Of a stretch of 64,000 bases of DNA, positions 1 through 12,216 are shown one piece after another (the stretch's first letter is position 1; every line of letters begins with the position of its first letter). Under the pieces are notes generated by a model, which made no database searches, was not told where the DNA came from, and worked only from the letters and a program-made list of their open reading frames with translations. The DNA is taken from assembly GCA_019633425.1 (NCBI GenBank), contig WSUB01000053.1:62001-126000 (forward strand). The letters run 5' to 3'. Position numbers and translations under genes: made by a program. This stretch comes from Tulasnella sp. 424. Taxonomy: Eukaryota; Basidiomycota; Agaricomycetes; Cantharellales; Tulasnellaceae.

Positions 1-157
1 TAGCGCATACGGCAGAGAAACTTTTTCAAAAAATAGAATTTAGCGGGGCAGACAAGTTGACACGAGACCGCGAAACGCGTCGCCGAGGCTAGCTGCTTCC
101 GAGCTTAAGACAACACCCAGGACGAGCGGGTCTCAGTGCTTGGGTCCTTTGCTTCTT

Positions 158-460
158 GTTTTTCCCATGTTCTTGAATTTTGGACAGACAGTTCCCCCCC
201 TCCTAATCTATGCAGGTCCGCCCTGGAGGTTTCCGCTTGAATTGGAAGTGTTTCAATTCCAACGCCGCTCCAAACAGGCTTAGTTTGCCATGCAAATTTC
301 ACAGGAAGTTGCTTCTACGCAGCACAAGTTTCGGGACAGGCCTGCGGCCCAAATCATTCGAAAGAATCTTGGCGCGCCTTTGGGAAAGAAGGACGGAGCG
401 CAGGGGAGAGACTTCGCTTCCCGGTCCGAGGGCGGAATTCCGGATTTCTCCGTAGGAAAC
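158..460. repeat. Dispersed repeat, copy 1
   Basis: The last 90 bases or so (about 368-458) match a second stretch at about 9,843-9,938: a block around cttcgcttcccggtc followed by a ggaattccggat-like block, with looser similarity extending upstream. There is no convincing open frame on either strand. It looks like an old transposon-derived repeat. Bases 1-157 hold nothing I can identify. Confidence 0.5.
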
Positions 461-860
461 AGGACCCTTTCATCGGTCACGAGGGGAAGAGAACCCACGT
501 TCTCCTACACTCGTTCAACACCACCTACATGCGGCCAGAAGAAAGCTCTAAAAAGATGACGTTGAACTCATGACGCAGCAAGCCCTGGCCACCCAGCCCA
601 CCTCACACACAAGAAGAATGCCCTCGATGCCCGTGCCTGTAATTCATTGCATCTCTAGTGGTTTGCAGTATAATTGCTTCGCAGGTTATTCTAGCTTGTG
701 CAAACGGCTTTTGTCTTGCTCCGAGCGCCAACACAACTATCGACTCGAGCCAGCCCCTGAAAATTGTCCACCGTCACTTATGTATGATCTGCTGCAATCA
801 ACAGCCAAGCCACCACCCCCCAGCAACACGGACGTCCCCGAGTCTCATTGCACCTCCGTC

Positions 861-2228
861 GGCAACGTCTATGATAGTGGAGGATTGAGCGATAGCACGC
901 TTGCCGCTGCGGCTTTGATTCCCTTGATTGTGTTCGCCGCGTTGGCGTCTATGTCAAAATCTGGCGTGGAAAGAAGCCAACGCTGGAACCAGTCGACAAG
1001 CGCATGGCCACCATTCAGGCGATCACTCCCGCTGGAGCTAGTGCCGCCATCCGACAGAACATGGCCCTCTCCGGTGGAGACCGCGGCACCAAGGCCTCCA
1101 GCTTCTTCGCCGGCTACGGACCCAGCCCCGTCCGACGGCCTTGCAGCACGTTCAGCCACGAAGAACCTGGTCAATCTAGCGTTAGTGCTCGCTACGACGG
1201 TGTGGGCCTTAGTGACGGCGCCATGGCTACTGCAGAGGGTGCTGAAGGTGCTTCCATTCGCCGACCTCCTACCACCGCTTCCGAGCCCTCTGCTCGTGTT
1301 TCTCGTGTTTCCTTATCTGCCAACATACATCCTCCCCATCCTTCGACGCGCGACTCTCTTCGCACCTCGGTTTACACCAATGACACCTCGCGCGCTTCTC
1401 GGGCGTACCATCGTGCTACGGCCCACGACGATGAGGTCGTTCCACCTATTCCGAGTCGCTTGGACGAGATGCAGCTCAGACCTACTCAAACCGATGGTCC
1501 CGCTCCGTTGACGCCGCAAGAGATCAGGGCCAAGATTGGCGCTGATGCTTCGGCTCCCCGATCTAGCGTTGGCGAGTTGATGAGGATGCCTGCTGTCAGC
1601 CGTACATGAACTTTTCATTTGGCGCTGATGATACAGAGTATTGACCGCTTCTGCTCGTAACAGTTATCCGCACTCAAGAAGGTTCTAACGAGATGTTTCT
1701 ACCCCCCCCCCCCGGCTCCTCCCGCTCCCGTCGTCACGTACCCCGCCGTCCCAACCCCTGCACTCGCACCCGCTCCTGCACTCGTCCAATCCAACTTTGG
1801 CATGCCTACGCTCAACGATCCTCCCGCCGGCGCAATGTCCTCTCCCGACGAGAAGCTCAAGGCGTACGCTATCTTCAATAAGAAGTCTTTGAGGGCGACT
1901 CTTAAGCGCGGAAACACCATCGAGACGACGACCAGCGCCAATGTGCCATGAGGACGTTGTACGCCCCACCTAAGCTGGGGAGAGTCCTTACGAGGAGAGC
2001 GCCTATGGTGGATTCGTAGGGTCGTACTACGGAAACGGCTGTCACGGTTACACTGACTCGTGCGTTGGTACGATTAGCGATGAGGCGGTTGTGGCTAGCG
2101 CTACGCATCGCGTCCCACCTGGTGAAGGTAACAACCCATCCAGGAAAAGCTTGGCTGTGAGCAGGGGTTTCACTGATGCGAGCCATTATTCTGGCTACGG
2201 CGGTGAAAGCAGAGGCGAGGCTCGTTAA
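861..2228 (+). pseudogene. Decayed gene for a single-pass membrane protein (cytoplasmic tail)
   Basis: Coding-like protein is spread over at least five successive reading frames. About 882-940 encodes a hydrophobic helix (LAAAALIPLIVFAALA). About 941-1609, in another frame, encodes a basic juxtamembrane stretch (VYVKIWRGKK) and a long Ser/Pro-rich tail with IPSRLDEMQ and LTPQEIRAKIG. About 1612-1645 gives FGADDTEY. About 1715-1951 gives a Pro-rich part with MSSPDEKLKAYAIF. About 1948-1980 gives MRTLYAPPKLG, and about 1977-2228 gives ESPYEESAYGG to a stop. The segments keep a sensible order, as in a tail that reads through in one frame in an intact relative. The frame changes do not fall at GT/AG pairs, and a run of 13 C lies at 1,701-1,713. 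I therefore call it a frameshifted pseudogene. An extracellular N-terminal part would lie upstream but I cannot define it. Confidence 0.55.
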
Positions 2229-3361
2229 GTGAAATGATTGCCTTGCGCAAACGTCGTTTCTCCTTTTCTCCCACCCCAACTCGGATACTCACCCCATCCT
2301 TTCCATTGCTTTCCATTTCTTGTTTTAAGTTGACCGTAATTATAGCTTTTCTGACCATCTTTCGTCTCTCAACTGTTGTGTCACTTATTTCGAGACACCC
2401 TTATCATCCTCGTTTTCTTCTTTTAACCTTTTCTCCTGATCCAAAACCTGGATTCAAACCGGGAGAGATTTGGAGCTCTGATTTCCTTCTTTATCTCTTC
2501 AAGTAAATGCTTAATTTTGCTTTCTTATTATCTGCCCGTTGCTACCCCCCTTCGTACGGTTCTTTTATTTTTCTTTTCCCTTACCTGCCTGCTCGTCGTC
2601 TATACTGGGAGTAGATCATCACTTGTCATTATTGTTCCCGTCCGCTCGTTATTTTTTGTTTTATAACAGCCGCCCTTCGAGTACATTGACTGAGCGTTCG
2701 GGCGAGTGGGCAGTCGGCAAGTGAACTTGGAGCTCATAGGTTTGGTCGCTGCTTTAAGTTGGAGAAGTGTTCTGCGAGCCCCGCCAACAGGGTTATTTAC
2801 GACTACTACCTCTTTTATTTAGAGAGATATAACCTTGGGAAAGTTCGATTTTGGACGTCTGGTCGTTCTAGACACGGTCTAGTATTAGATGCCTCGAGGC
2901 AACCGCTAGGTGCAGATCCGTCGGAAGGATGACGTAAATTTCATGGCCTATGCCAAAATGGCTGAAGAGAGACTAGACCAGCACGATCCTTAGTATGAAT
3001 AAGAACAATCACTTGGCTGAGTCTTGATTCTTTTTGAGCGCCAACACCGTCTCAAGACTCAACAGGCTGCGGCTGATGAGCATCCATTAATATCACCTGT
3101 GAAATTCGCAGGTGCGAGTCAACCACTGTGGATCACCAATGTTCCTCTTCATATGCATAAGTACCATCTCTCCCTCCTTGGTGAAAGTAATGTTTCAGAT
3201 GGACCAGACAGACACTGCATCAGAGCTTTGCAAAGGTGGCGGCCAAGAGTTTCTGGCAGTCGGAGAGGCGTTGTTTGTGGGAAGCCGGCCGGTGTCTTGG
3301 AAAATTAAAGACAACACCTGGCCTGCAGGCCCTGCGCACCTTAAATCCTCCGCTCCCTCTG
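2229..3361. other. Intergenic region, pyrimidine-rich
   Basis: T/C-rich stretches at about 2,255-2,650 fit a 3' flank. I see no supported gene, tRNA or repeat here. The 3' part is the upstream region of the kinase gene that starts at 3,362. Confidence 0.4.
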
Positions 3362-5759
3362 ATGACTACCCCCGACCCGAGCGCGCAGTCTTCAGTTGTT
3401 CAGCTATACGGTCCTAAGGAGCTGGTATTTGGAGACATTAGCTTTAGTATTGGAGGGCTTTCTGCACGTTGCGCCAGCATTCCAGAGCTAGCGCCCATCC
3501 TGAAAGCTTTGGAGGAGGTGGGTGTATAGCACTTGAGTAATGTCCGCGGAGGTACTCACTCGTGTGGTATTATCATCATCACTGGTTTTATTCTAGCTTC
3601 ATACTTTGGTGGAGCATGTATCATGGAACTTCAGGTTCGTGGGTGGTTTTGGCTCCGATAGACCTTCCGAACTCACTCGGACCTCACAATATTACAGAAG
3701 CCGCTGCCGCAAGTTAATTAGTCAAGCGGTAGTATTACTCTGTAATGTATGCTATCACCACGAAAACGGAAGTGCAGACAGGCTCAAACCGGCCATTATT
3801 CTCGAAATCACGACGTGAGTGCTACTCTAAACCCTGTACGTGAATGAAGAGTCAAACAAGTTTCTAGTGTCGTCACGGAGGTCAAAGTGAATTTTAGGGT
3901 GTTTAAGGAGTGGTCAGTGTGGAGAGCTGTGAGTCTTGACGCATGGGCGTTATTCAGTGCACTCGCTAAATCGGCAAATTTTAAGCTGTGGATGCGAAGT
4001 GATGCCATTGAAAGACTGAACAAGCACAAGGAAAATCTGAATAGTTGCTTGGGAGACGTCTGGGTGGGTCTCGGCCCTGGCCATTACTGTTGAGCTGGAC
4101 ATAACCTCCTTCGACTAGGTGGCAGCTGCCCCGCATTCTCCGGACGGCGCCGCGGACTCTCAAAGGGTAAGCTAAATGACCTACGCCCGAGGCGCACTGA
4201 CTGAAAATTTATTATATGGTAAAGCCACAAGCTCTCAATAACAACCAAACTATAGCCGCTGAAGATGAGCAAATCCCAGAGAACTATCCGCCAAGCGAAC
4301 GCGCCAACTACCCCTCATCTGGGCTCCCTGGAGATTCAAGCCGAGTACGCGCAGATTCAGACGTTGGCGTGACCTTGCACGACGTCTCACCCACCGCGAG
4401 CTCCGGGGCCCTACAATACCCCTGGGTGGATCGGATGCCAAGTAGCAAGGGAGATCGTGAGAAATGGACGAAGTTCATTACGGCGGTCCCCGAACAATTC
4501 GGACGGTTTAACATCAAATCCACTTCTCGCCCCCTCCAAGGGGGTTTCAGCGATGTCTACCGAGGCGATGCAAAGCTTTCAGATGGGAGAATTATTGCGG
4601 CAAGTAATTGACCCCCCGTTCCCCCCTCCCTCCGGAAGAACTAAATACCTGTTTTTTTGTACTATCCAGGTCGCGGTAAAGAAGTTTCGAGCGGTTCGTA
4701 TTGCTCGCGGTGCCGACGAGAATGCTGTCATGCACAAGCTACTCGAGGTTGGCTTTGTCCCACCTCTCAGTTAGCCTGATGTATCTTTTGCTCACAACGT
4801 ATGGCGATCCATCTAGCGTCTTACAAATGAGCTTCACATCTGGATGGCTGTTCATCATCCTAATATTGCGCCCGTGACAGGCTTCTTTCTATCGGAGGGC
4901 CCGGGGATTATAACCCCATGGTATGCAAACGGGAGCCTAGAAACTTACTTTGACCGACATCCGGACGTCGACAGAATTAAACTCGTGAGTGTAACTAAAC
5001 GTCTTCTATGAGTTAAATAGAGCTTGATATTTCTAATCCTCCTTCCCTTCCGTGCCGGGTCCGAAAGATGTCGGATGTCGCACAAGGTCTCGCATACCTC
5101 CATTGTCTAGATCCTCCAGTGGTACATGGCGACTTGAAACCCGTAGGTCGTATTCATTTTACTTTTATTACCAGTGAATATCTCACCTCCACTTTTGCCT
5201 AGGACAATGTGTTGGTAACCAAGACTGGAAGTGCCGTAATCATCGACTTTGGACTAAGTTTGATCATGGAGCATGGCACAGAATCAGCAGTTCCGGCTCC
5301 CTCTACCACAGCGTCAACATCATTGCAAGACGCCGGGAATCCCCGATGGATGGCACCCGAACTCTTTATGCAAGGTTCTGGCATTCGCTCTCCTTCTACG
5401 GATGTATACAGCTTCGGAAGTGTCGCCCTTTATGTGAGTGTGCAGTATGCAGAGAAGGCATTTGGGCCCGATGTCAGACTCATCACGCGCTACTCCCGTC
5501 CCCTCCTACTCAGATCTACACCGGAAAACTGCCATTCGCTAGGATTATCAGCCCTTGGCTAATTCCCCTCGCCTTAGAAAAGGGTCAAACCCCCATGGCA
5601 CACCGCGAAGAGTACATTGCCCTTTTTGCGCCAGGCATGGAATGGCTTCACAAGCTTTTACTCTCTTGTTGGGATATCGAACCAGACGGGCGGCCAAGCA
5701 TGAAAATCGCGCAAGAGACGATACAATCGCGTAGCACGAAGGGCCCAACCCCTGCCTAA
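3362..5759 (+). CDS. Helical-bundle (MLKL-NTD-like) protein kinase, paralogue 1
   Basis: Twelve exons give 556 aa: 3362-3517, 3597-3634, 3698-3814, 3868-3928, 3986-4063, 4119-4166, 4225-4599, 4670-4747, 4817-4984, 5068-5142, 5203-5433, 5514-5759. Residues 1-150 are helical, with the pattern IPELAPILKALEE then RCRKLISQAV, and match the N-terminus of the next gene exon by exon. From about residue 265 a kinase domain is visible: glycine-rich strand GGFSDVYRG, VAVKKF lysine, HGDLKP catalytic loop (Arg of HRD replaced by Gly), IDFGLS, MAPELF, DVYSFG. Key catalytic residues are present, so it may be active, probably Ser/Thr of the tyrosine-kinase-like group. Intron 7 uses a GC donor (4600). The start of exon 7 (4225) is the least certain boundary. 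Family knowledge: MLKL pairs a four-helix bundle with a pseudokinase; a cell-death role here is inference. Confidence 0.8.
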
Positions 5760-6818
5760 ACGCAGCAAATCCCCACACAGTCCGCTTTATCTGACAAAGC
5801 ACGTCACCACCAAGCTTGACTCTGAAACGGGCGAAGATGATGAATATCCGTTGCCGCGATCCGGATCATGGAGTTTTACTCGACATGCAGCCCTCATAGA
5901 ACCAACCCATTACCTCATATGAAACTACTAAGATTAGTCCCGCCTTCGGAAAGGGAACAATGAAGACCTTATCTACTGAAATTTCATCCTCTGGTATTGT
6001 ACGTGCTTTTTCCATTGCTACGTCGACGTTGGCATGTCCTAACAGCCCCATCCATTCTGTTTTGTCGCTCAGGCCTTCGAACGCGTTTGTTCAGCCTGAT
6101 TAGGAGTTTAAGCTGTCAGAACCATCGTACACGTAGATCATGTGGTTATGTATGCCGAATACTCGCGTATACGTTAAATCAGGTCTCTGGTCCTAGTGAG
6201 AGCCGTGGAGGCCAATTAACCCTGCAGACCAAAATAGTCAACTGTTACTGTCAACATGCTTTCGTCTTGAGCTCATTCCATGGAGGTTTAAGAATTAATG
6301 CGTTAGATTGCAAGCGGGTTTTGTGGCTGCTTCGAACGTGAATATCGGTGGGGTAGAGACTGGGCGGGCGGGCCTCCCTCCCACCGCGCCTAACCTCTGG
6401 ACAGTATTAAGGGCGTCTTGTATGTACATAAATCAGCGTTATATTGACTAAGGCAGCTTATATCCTTACGAAAAGGTGTAGCCAAGCCCCTGAACCTCCG
6501 GGATTGGGGGAAGCAAGTCAGACCTGTGATTAGAGTTCACTCTTGCGAATTGTGCACATGCATGGGATCAGGTCTGCGCTGGCAGACTCTGGTATTCTCT
6601 TATAATGGCCGTACGTTGTAGTGGTTTCCGGATCCTTGCCGGGGTAGTCACTTCTTGAAATTCCTGATGTGCTCAGGATAGCTTGTTGGGAACCGAGCGG
6701 CAACTTCGGTCTCAACGGCGACGGCGAACAGAAGCGCCGCGCCATCCATTTACCACTGCCCGTGATCATGCACTCGTCTATCTCCACCAAGCTCTGTCAC
6801 CACTAGAGTGGTTACTCG
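5760..6818. other. Intergenic region between tandem kinases
   Basis: Only short, unsupported frames are present. The first kilobase after the stop at 5,759 and the promoter of the next kinase must lie here, but I see no clear element. Confidence 0.35.
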
Positions 6819-9182
6819 ATGTATAATTCTGGGGACCTTGATGGTTATTCTCAATGGGCGGCAGTAGAAGCAGCTGTCAACGGGGTTACTAAGTTGAGGC
6901 CCACTGTGGAATCGCTGAGAGAGGTAAGTCCGAAGTCTATGCACCCCTTTCCTTTTCTTCTGACAGTTCTTACTCACAATTATCATCTTAATATAGCTCA
7001 GCGATCTCGTCAATCATGTCAGAGTTCATCGGTAAGCAACACGCATTTCCAGGAGAGCCGTTTTCAAGTGGTTGACGTTAGTCACCCCCCTTAATACAGA
7101 GACAGGTGTAGGAGGCTGGTCCGGAGATGTTTCCATCTGGTGCATAAAGCAGGAAGCTTTCCTCAAAAAATGGAATTCAGCGAGCCGGACCAAGTCTTCG
7201 ATAGGTTGTACAGGTGCGAAGTTCTACGGCTAGGCGGCGTTTCCAAAATCTGTGGCCGTCCGACACCAGTTCCTCCCGCAGCTGACAGAGTGTCCCACGT
7301 GTCACGTTTACTGCAGGTGCTGCTCGGCCATCCGTGATGACATGAGAGAATGGGCTAAGTTGGGGTATTGGAAAAGCGTAATATGGTTGGAGCACCCGTA
7401 CTCCAGTGCCAGGACTGAGCAATTTTTTCCCTTAAACTATAGTGGCGTCTTCAAGAAAAAATCAAACAAAGGCTGGTGGAACATGAATGGCGCCAGAAAC
7501 ACTGCGGAGAGCTCATTGAGGTAAGGTCAAATGTTGGGTACGTTGTTTCACCGAGACTTATTTGTCTTGTTTTCAAAGCTGGCGATTCAGGTGCACGACA
7601 ACATGGCAATGACCAAAGAACCTTTGGCCAGACGGGTAAGCACTGTATAGCATCTCTCGCTCCTGGCTGCCTAAAACTCACCCTGTTTCTAGAGTGTAAC
7701 CACAGGACCATCAGAGAAAGGAGAAAGACACGAGGACGAACATGAGAGTGCCACCGAAGGCTCAGCACCCACTCTGGATCCTTCAACAAAGTCAGCACTT
7801 AGTCTCACGACGGGCTCAGACAAATGGGTCAAGTTTGTCACAGTCGTTCCCGGCCAGCACGGACGCTTCAGAATACATGCTGGTACGCCTCCCATCTTTG
7901 GTGGGTTCAGCGACGTTTGGAGGTGTGATGCCAGGTTCTCGGATGGAAGGGTTATCATGGCAAGTAACCTGTGCACTTTAGAATGGGTACTAAGTACTGA
8001 ATGTTAAGAGGTTGGATAGGCTGCTGTAAAGAAATTCAGAGCGGTCCGAATAGCTCGTGATGCCGATGCCAATACGGTAACTAACAAGCTGCTCAAGGTA
8101 CGGCTTGCTCTATTCTCCTGATGTGTCTCATTACGAAAATCAGCACTTGCTCATTCTAACTGGAAACTCACCCCAGCGCCTCACCAAAGAACTCGACATC
8201 TGGATGGCCTTACAACACCCCCACATCAGCCCATTACTGGGGTTCGTTCTGGAGGACGATTTGTGCATAATATCACCGTGGTACACGAACGGAAACGTGA
8301 CCGAGTACATTGGCCGACATCCAGAGGTGGAGAGGATCAAACTCGTGAGTAGTGTAGCAAAAGTGAAGTTTTGGACTATGTGGTTGATTGAAGCCGTCTT
8401 CTTTGCGACCAACTATGAAACGACCGAAAGGTGTCTGACGTCGCCTCTGGTCTGGCGTATCTTCACACCCGAGTTCCCCCTGTTGTTCACGGGGACATGA
8501 AAGCTGTAAGTACCGCCGCATTGTCCCCAACGTTCAGCCAGCATCGCAACATAACTCATAATTCATTCCCTCCCTAGGATAACGTTCTGATCGACGATGC
8601 CGGAAACGCAGTCATCATCGACTTTGGGTTAAGCGCGATCGTGGAGGACGACCCTACTTTGGCCACTTCTCTCGCTGCGACATCGTCGTCGTTGCAGGAT
8701 GCCGGAAACGCGAGGTGGATGGCGCCTGAGCTTTTGATGGAGGAAGGCTGTACGCGGTCGTCTTCGACGGACGTGTATAGTTTTGGTTGCGTTGCGCTTC
8801 AGGTGGGTGCTCATCACGGGGGGAGACGACAATCTCTTCTCTGCACCTTCTCTCATTCTCAGTGCACGCACTCCCCCATGATCCCTCCCATGTCATCTCC
8901 TCCACTTCTTCTAACACCCCCCGCTATCCACAGATCTACACCGGAGAAATCCCATTCAAAGACGTCCCTACGTTCCGAATCGTCTATGCATTGATCCAAG
9001 GTCAAAAGCCTTTAGCCAAGCGCGAAGATTATCCCACCACCTCGCCAAGTTCTGATTGGTTTTACGATCTCTTGGTTTCGTGCTGGGACGGGAGTCCGGC
9101 GGCGAGGCCAAGCATGGTCGATGTGGAGTCGAAGTTGAGGATGGGGGTACTAAGCAGCGGGGTGAGCGGTACGTGTACGTAG
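6819..9182 (+). CDS. Helical-bundle (MLKL-NTD-like) protein kinase, paralogue 2
   Basis: Twelve exons give 503 aa: 6819-6923, 6997-7031, 7100-7213, 7317-7377, 7443-7520, 7579-7635, 7693-7959, 8020-8097, 8177-8344, 8431-8505, 8578-8802, 8934-9182. The exon order and phases copy the preceding gene. Residues 1-150 form an all-helical N-terminal region (PTVESLRE, then DRCRRLVRRCFHLV, then MREWAKLGYWKSW), consistent with a four-helix bundle. The kinase domain (about 215-500) has GGFSDVWRC, AAVKKF, HGDMKA (Arg and Pro of HRDLKP changed), IDFGLS, MAPELL, DVYSFG and a C-lobe Arg in ARPSM. Intron 7 has a GC donor (7960). From about 7,740 to 9,640 this gene and its 3' flank are closely similar to 44,090-45,990, the third kinase domain of the triple-kinase gene. 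The start ATG is simply the first in frame before exon 1's donor. Confidence 0.8.
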
Positions 9183-9669
9183 TAAAGAACCCGTGCGCAG
9201 CGGACGCGGAATGGAACGTGCGGTAGAAGACCGGAGACCGCCCGAAGCGAAAAATGTGGTCGTTCGTCGTATTTTTAATCGACCCGTGGAACCCGGAGCC
9301 TGAAGGAGAGTCTTCGTGGAGGGTCGCAGATCTCTCGGAGTTATTGTCGCCAATTTCACCTTGGCCTTGCAATAACTCAGCAATCTTCTGCGCTCCCGAC
9401 CCACGAAACGAATATTTGATGCGGCCGATATTTATATCCGCGTCAATCTTTTTTGTATGCTTACCCTTGTTGTTATATCACTTTCACGTGCATCGTATAC
9501 TTCATGTAATCCGTCGGTATCAATACGACGCGCGCGACCGCCACCACGCGTCGCCGAGGGAACGCCGCAGCCGCTCCGGTGCCGTTAAACGTCCAGGATA
9601 CTATGCGGGTCTTGCTTGGGTGTCTTCTGCTTGTTTACCATTTTAATCTCCTTGAGTTGCGGAAGGACG
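9183..9669. repeat. Duplicated 3' flank of kinase paralogue 2
   Basis: Sequence downstream of the stop (cccgtgcgcagcgg, then cgcccgaagcgaaa, then gttaaacgtccaggata) recurs at about 45,553-45,945 after the triple-kinase gene. Together with the upstream exons it defines one segmental duplication of about 1.9 kb. Confidence 0.65.
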
Positions 9670-9938
9670 GTTTTTCCCAGTCCTTACAAGCCCACGAAGG
9701 TCCAGGGGTGGCTTCGATTGGTTGGTTCGTTGGAAATTTGCTTCCAATTCAAACCGTCCCTCCTCCATGCAGGGAGTCCACTGAGATTATTGCTTCCACG
9801 CAAACACGCGTTTCAGGAAAGGCGTTATAGCCTTTACAAGATCCTTGGCACGCTTTGGGAGGGAGGGTGAAGGGAAGGGGAGACGGGGCGGGACGTTCGC
9901 TTCCCGGTCTAAGGGAGGAACTCCGGATTTTCTCCGCT
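9670..9938. repeat. Dispersed repeat, copy 2
   Basis: Diverged copy of the repeat at 158-460. The best match is 9,843-9,938, with ttcgcttcccggtct and ggaactccggattttctccg-like blocks in the same order and orientation. Confidence 0.5.
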
Positions 9939-12113
9939 GCTTGCCGGAAGGGAACCATCCGGTGGCGTGCGATTCCCAGCGAGATTGTCTCATTAGTCAG
10001 GATGCTTACATAGGCAAGGCAATACCAGACTTAGGCGCTTGGCTAGACTATTTACGGCGCTCTTGCTGTGTATGCAGTGGGCTAATGGGCAAACGATGTC
10101 TGAGACACAAAAGATGCCGAACGGTCAATCCCCCGGCATGTTTCACCAATGAAAGACTTAGTACGTAGATAAGAGAACCACCCAATCAATCGATCAAGAA
10201 AGGAAGAGAACCCATAGCACCTTCGCCGTACGTCCTCGTAGCCACAAGTTAGTTCCCGAGGAAAGGGCTTCGAGAATGCGAATTCCATAACCCTTCTCCA
10301 TCGAGCACCCCCTTGGGTTCTCGGAGCTGTGCTCAAAGGAAGTTTGTTCGATCGAGCATCGTGTTCGTTCGGCATGTATATGTCTTCTTCTCGGCGTTCT
10401 CCTAACCTTTTTCATCATCAGTGTTTGCTTCTCTGTGTCTTACCGGCGTATTGGGCGCGCGCGCGGCATGCTGCGATACATTCTCACCTTGGGCTTTAAC
10501 TCTCTGTGGACGGGCAGTTCCGGATCGGCCTCAAACAAAGCATATGACCAAGACAATGCCACACACCGCTCTCATTGGCTGACAAGTCAGAGGTCTCCTG
10601 TCTTTCTTCACCGGGATGACTTGTCCCGTCACACAACGAACCTGTCAGAGTGGGGCGGGTAGAGTGTACCGTCCACCCTTGGCTTGGCCAATGATCAATC
10701 TACCGGCGGCGCGGCACCGGGCCTTGTGGCGCCCGCCACACACCACACCACTCGGCCTCCACCCAGCGAATGTGTCTCATTTGCCCGCCGATCTGACGGA
10801 AAGATCAAAAAAGCCACTAGATCAAAAGAAAACTCTGTGCCTGGTTTAGAGGTCTCGTGAGTCTAGTAGCGCGGTCAGCCCACTTTGAGCCACACCTTCG
10901 AATTCTGAAACGAAAAAGAACTGCAGAACCAGTTCGCGAGCGGAATCTCGTGGGCCGGGAACGGTGCCTGTTCCTGAGTAAAATAAAACTATAAGCCACT
11001 ACTCCTCTCTTGTCGGTAATAATAGCAAGCCGGTGACGACGGCGGGGAACTACGCTTGGGATATCGGGAATTTGGTATACGCAGCAGAACCCGTCACCGG
11101 AACGCTGAGCTCCGCGGCGGCGCATATTTGCGACCTCGGCATTAATGTCGGGCACAGAAATGGCAACAGAAATAATCGTTTGTCGACGAGGGTTGCCGAT
11201 CGGAACTACCCCATGGGACACAAGGCCTAAATCCAGATACCCCCCATTTTTTCCTCCACCTTTGCAATGGGGTCCACTCTCATGTTAATTTACCTAAAAG
11301 GATAGATTTTGGGGGGTTATCAGCAATGTATGCCTTTCGTGAAAATGAGTAATAATAGGCCAAGCAAAGGCGGGGGGTGGAGGAAAACGGAGCTGGGAGC
11401 CTGAGGGGATCTGAAGAAAATCTCGGCTTCCGCAGTTCTGTTCTTGGCCACGAGAGTAGTCATGACATGCCAATTCATGGTGCGGTCAACCCTTGCCATT
11501 CTGTTGGTTCTTTTGCAAGGGTTGGTGTTCTTGCGGTGGATTGGTTGATTGCAAGCGGCCCGGGGACGGGAGGGAGATCTTGCACTTGGGATCTGTTGGA
11601 CTAGCACAGGGAATGAAGGGAAAGGAACCCTTAGCGGCCCGTGGGCCTCCGCTCGCAATTTCCCCAGATCTTGTCACGTGATGCTCAATAGAACACGGGA
11701 ACGGGACTTCGACTTCGTTTTTTTTATGTGAGGGAGAGGGAAGCGGCAGAGATATTTCGCATGAACCTTTGAGCCTGAGAGAATGTTGAAGAACAACCCA
11801 TAAATTTTTATTTTACTTTTTGCCAAAGAGAGGACGACGAGCAAGAGCGCAAGCTATCTTTGGGTTCAAGGGGTTGAAATCAAATGATACCGGAGAAGAA
11901 GGGTGTCACGAGAGCTGGGAAGTGGGACGGGATGGTGGGGAGCGAGCGGGCCGGCCGGGCCCCCACAAGTTTACTCCGCGTCGTGGGCCCTAAGTTCCAA
12001 ATCCCAAACCCATAATCCCACTAAACCAGAGTCTTCCCTTCCTTCTCCCTGCCACAACTCACCGCACGCATAAAGGTCGGCTGCCCATTCGATTCTTGGG
12101 TTCCAATCGTAGG
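9939..12113. other. Long intergenic region
   Basis: About 2.2 kb without a supported gene. I see no splice-compatible conserved domain on either strand and no tRNA. The right end is the promoter region of the sugar transporter. Confidence 0.4.
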
Positions 12114-12156
12114 TCCTCTCCTCCCTCCTCCCCCCTCCTCCTCTCCCTCCCTTCCC
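12114..12156 (+). promoter_or_regulatory. CT-rich leader tract upstream of the sugar transporter
   Basis: A nearly pure pyrimidine run of about 40 bases ends some 60 bases before the ATG at 12,217. CT blocks just upstream of the start are common in strongly expressed filamentous-fungal genes; regulation itself is not shown. Confidence 0.45.
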
Positions 12157-12216
12157 TACGAGACCAACACCCACTCGAACCTTGTGTGTTGAAACCAAGT
12201 ACGATTTGAGGAAACG

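Noticed and set aside
3929..3985. Reading through this 57-nt stretch in the kinase at 3,362 as coding
   Set aside because: It is in frame and open, but removing it restores alignment and the 61/78-nt exon pattern shared with the paralogues, and it has a gtgagt donor and an AG acceptor.
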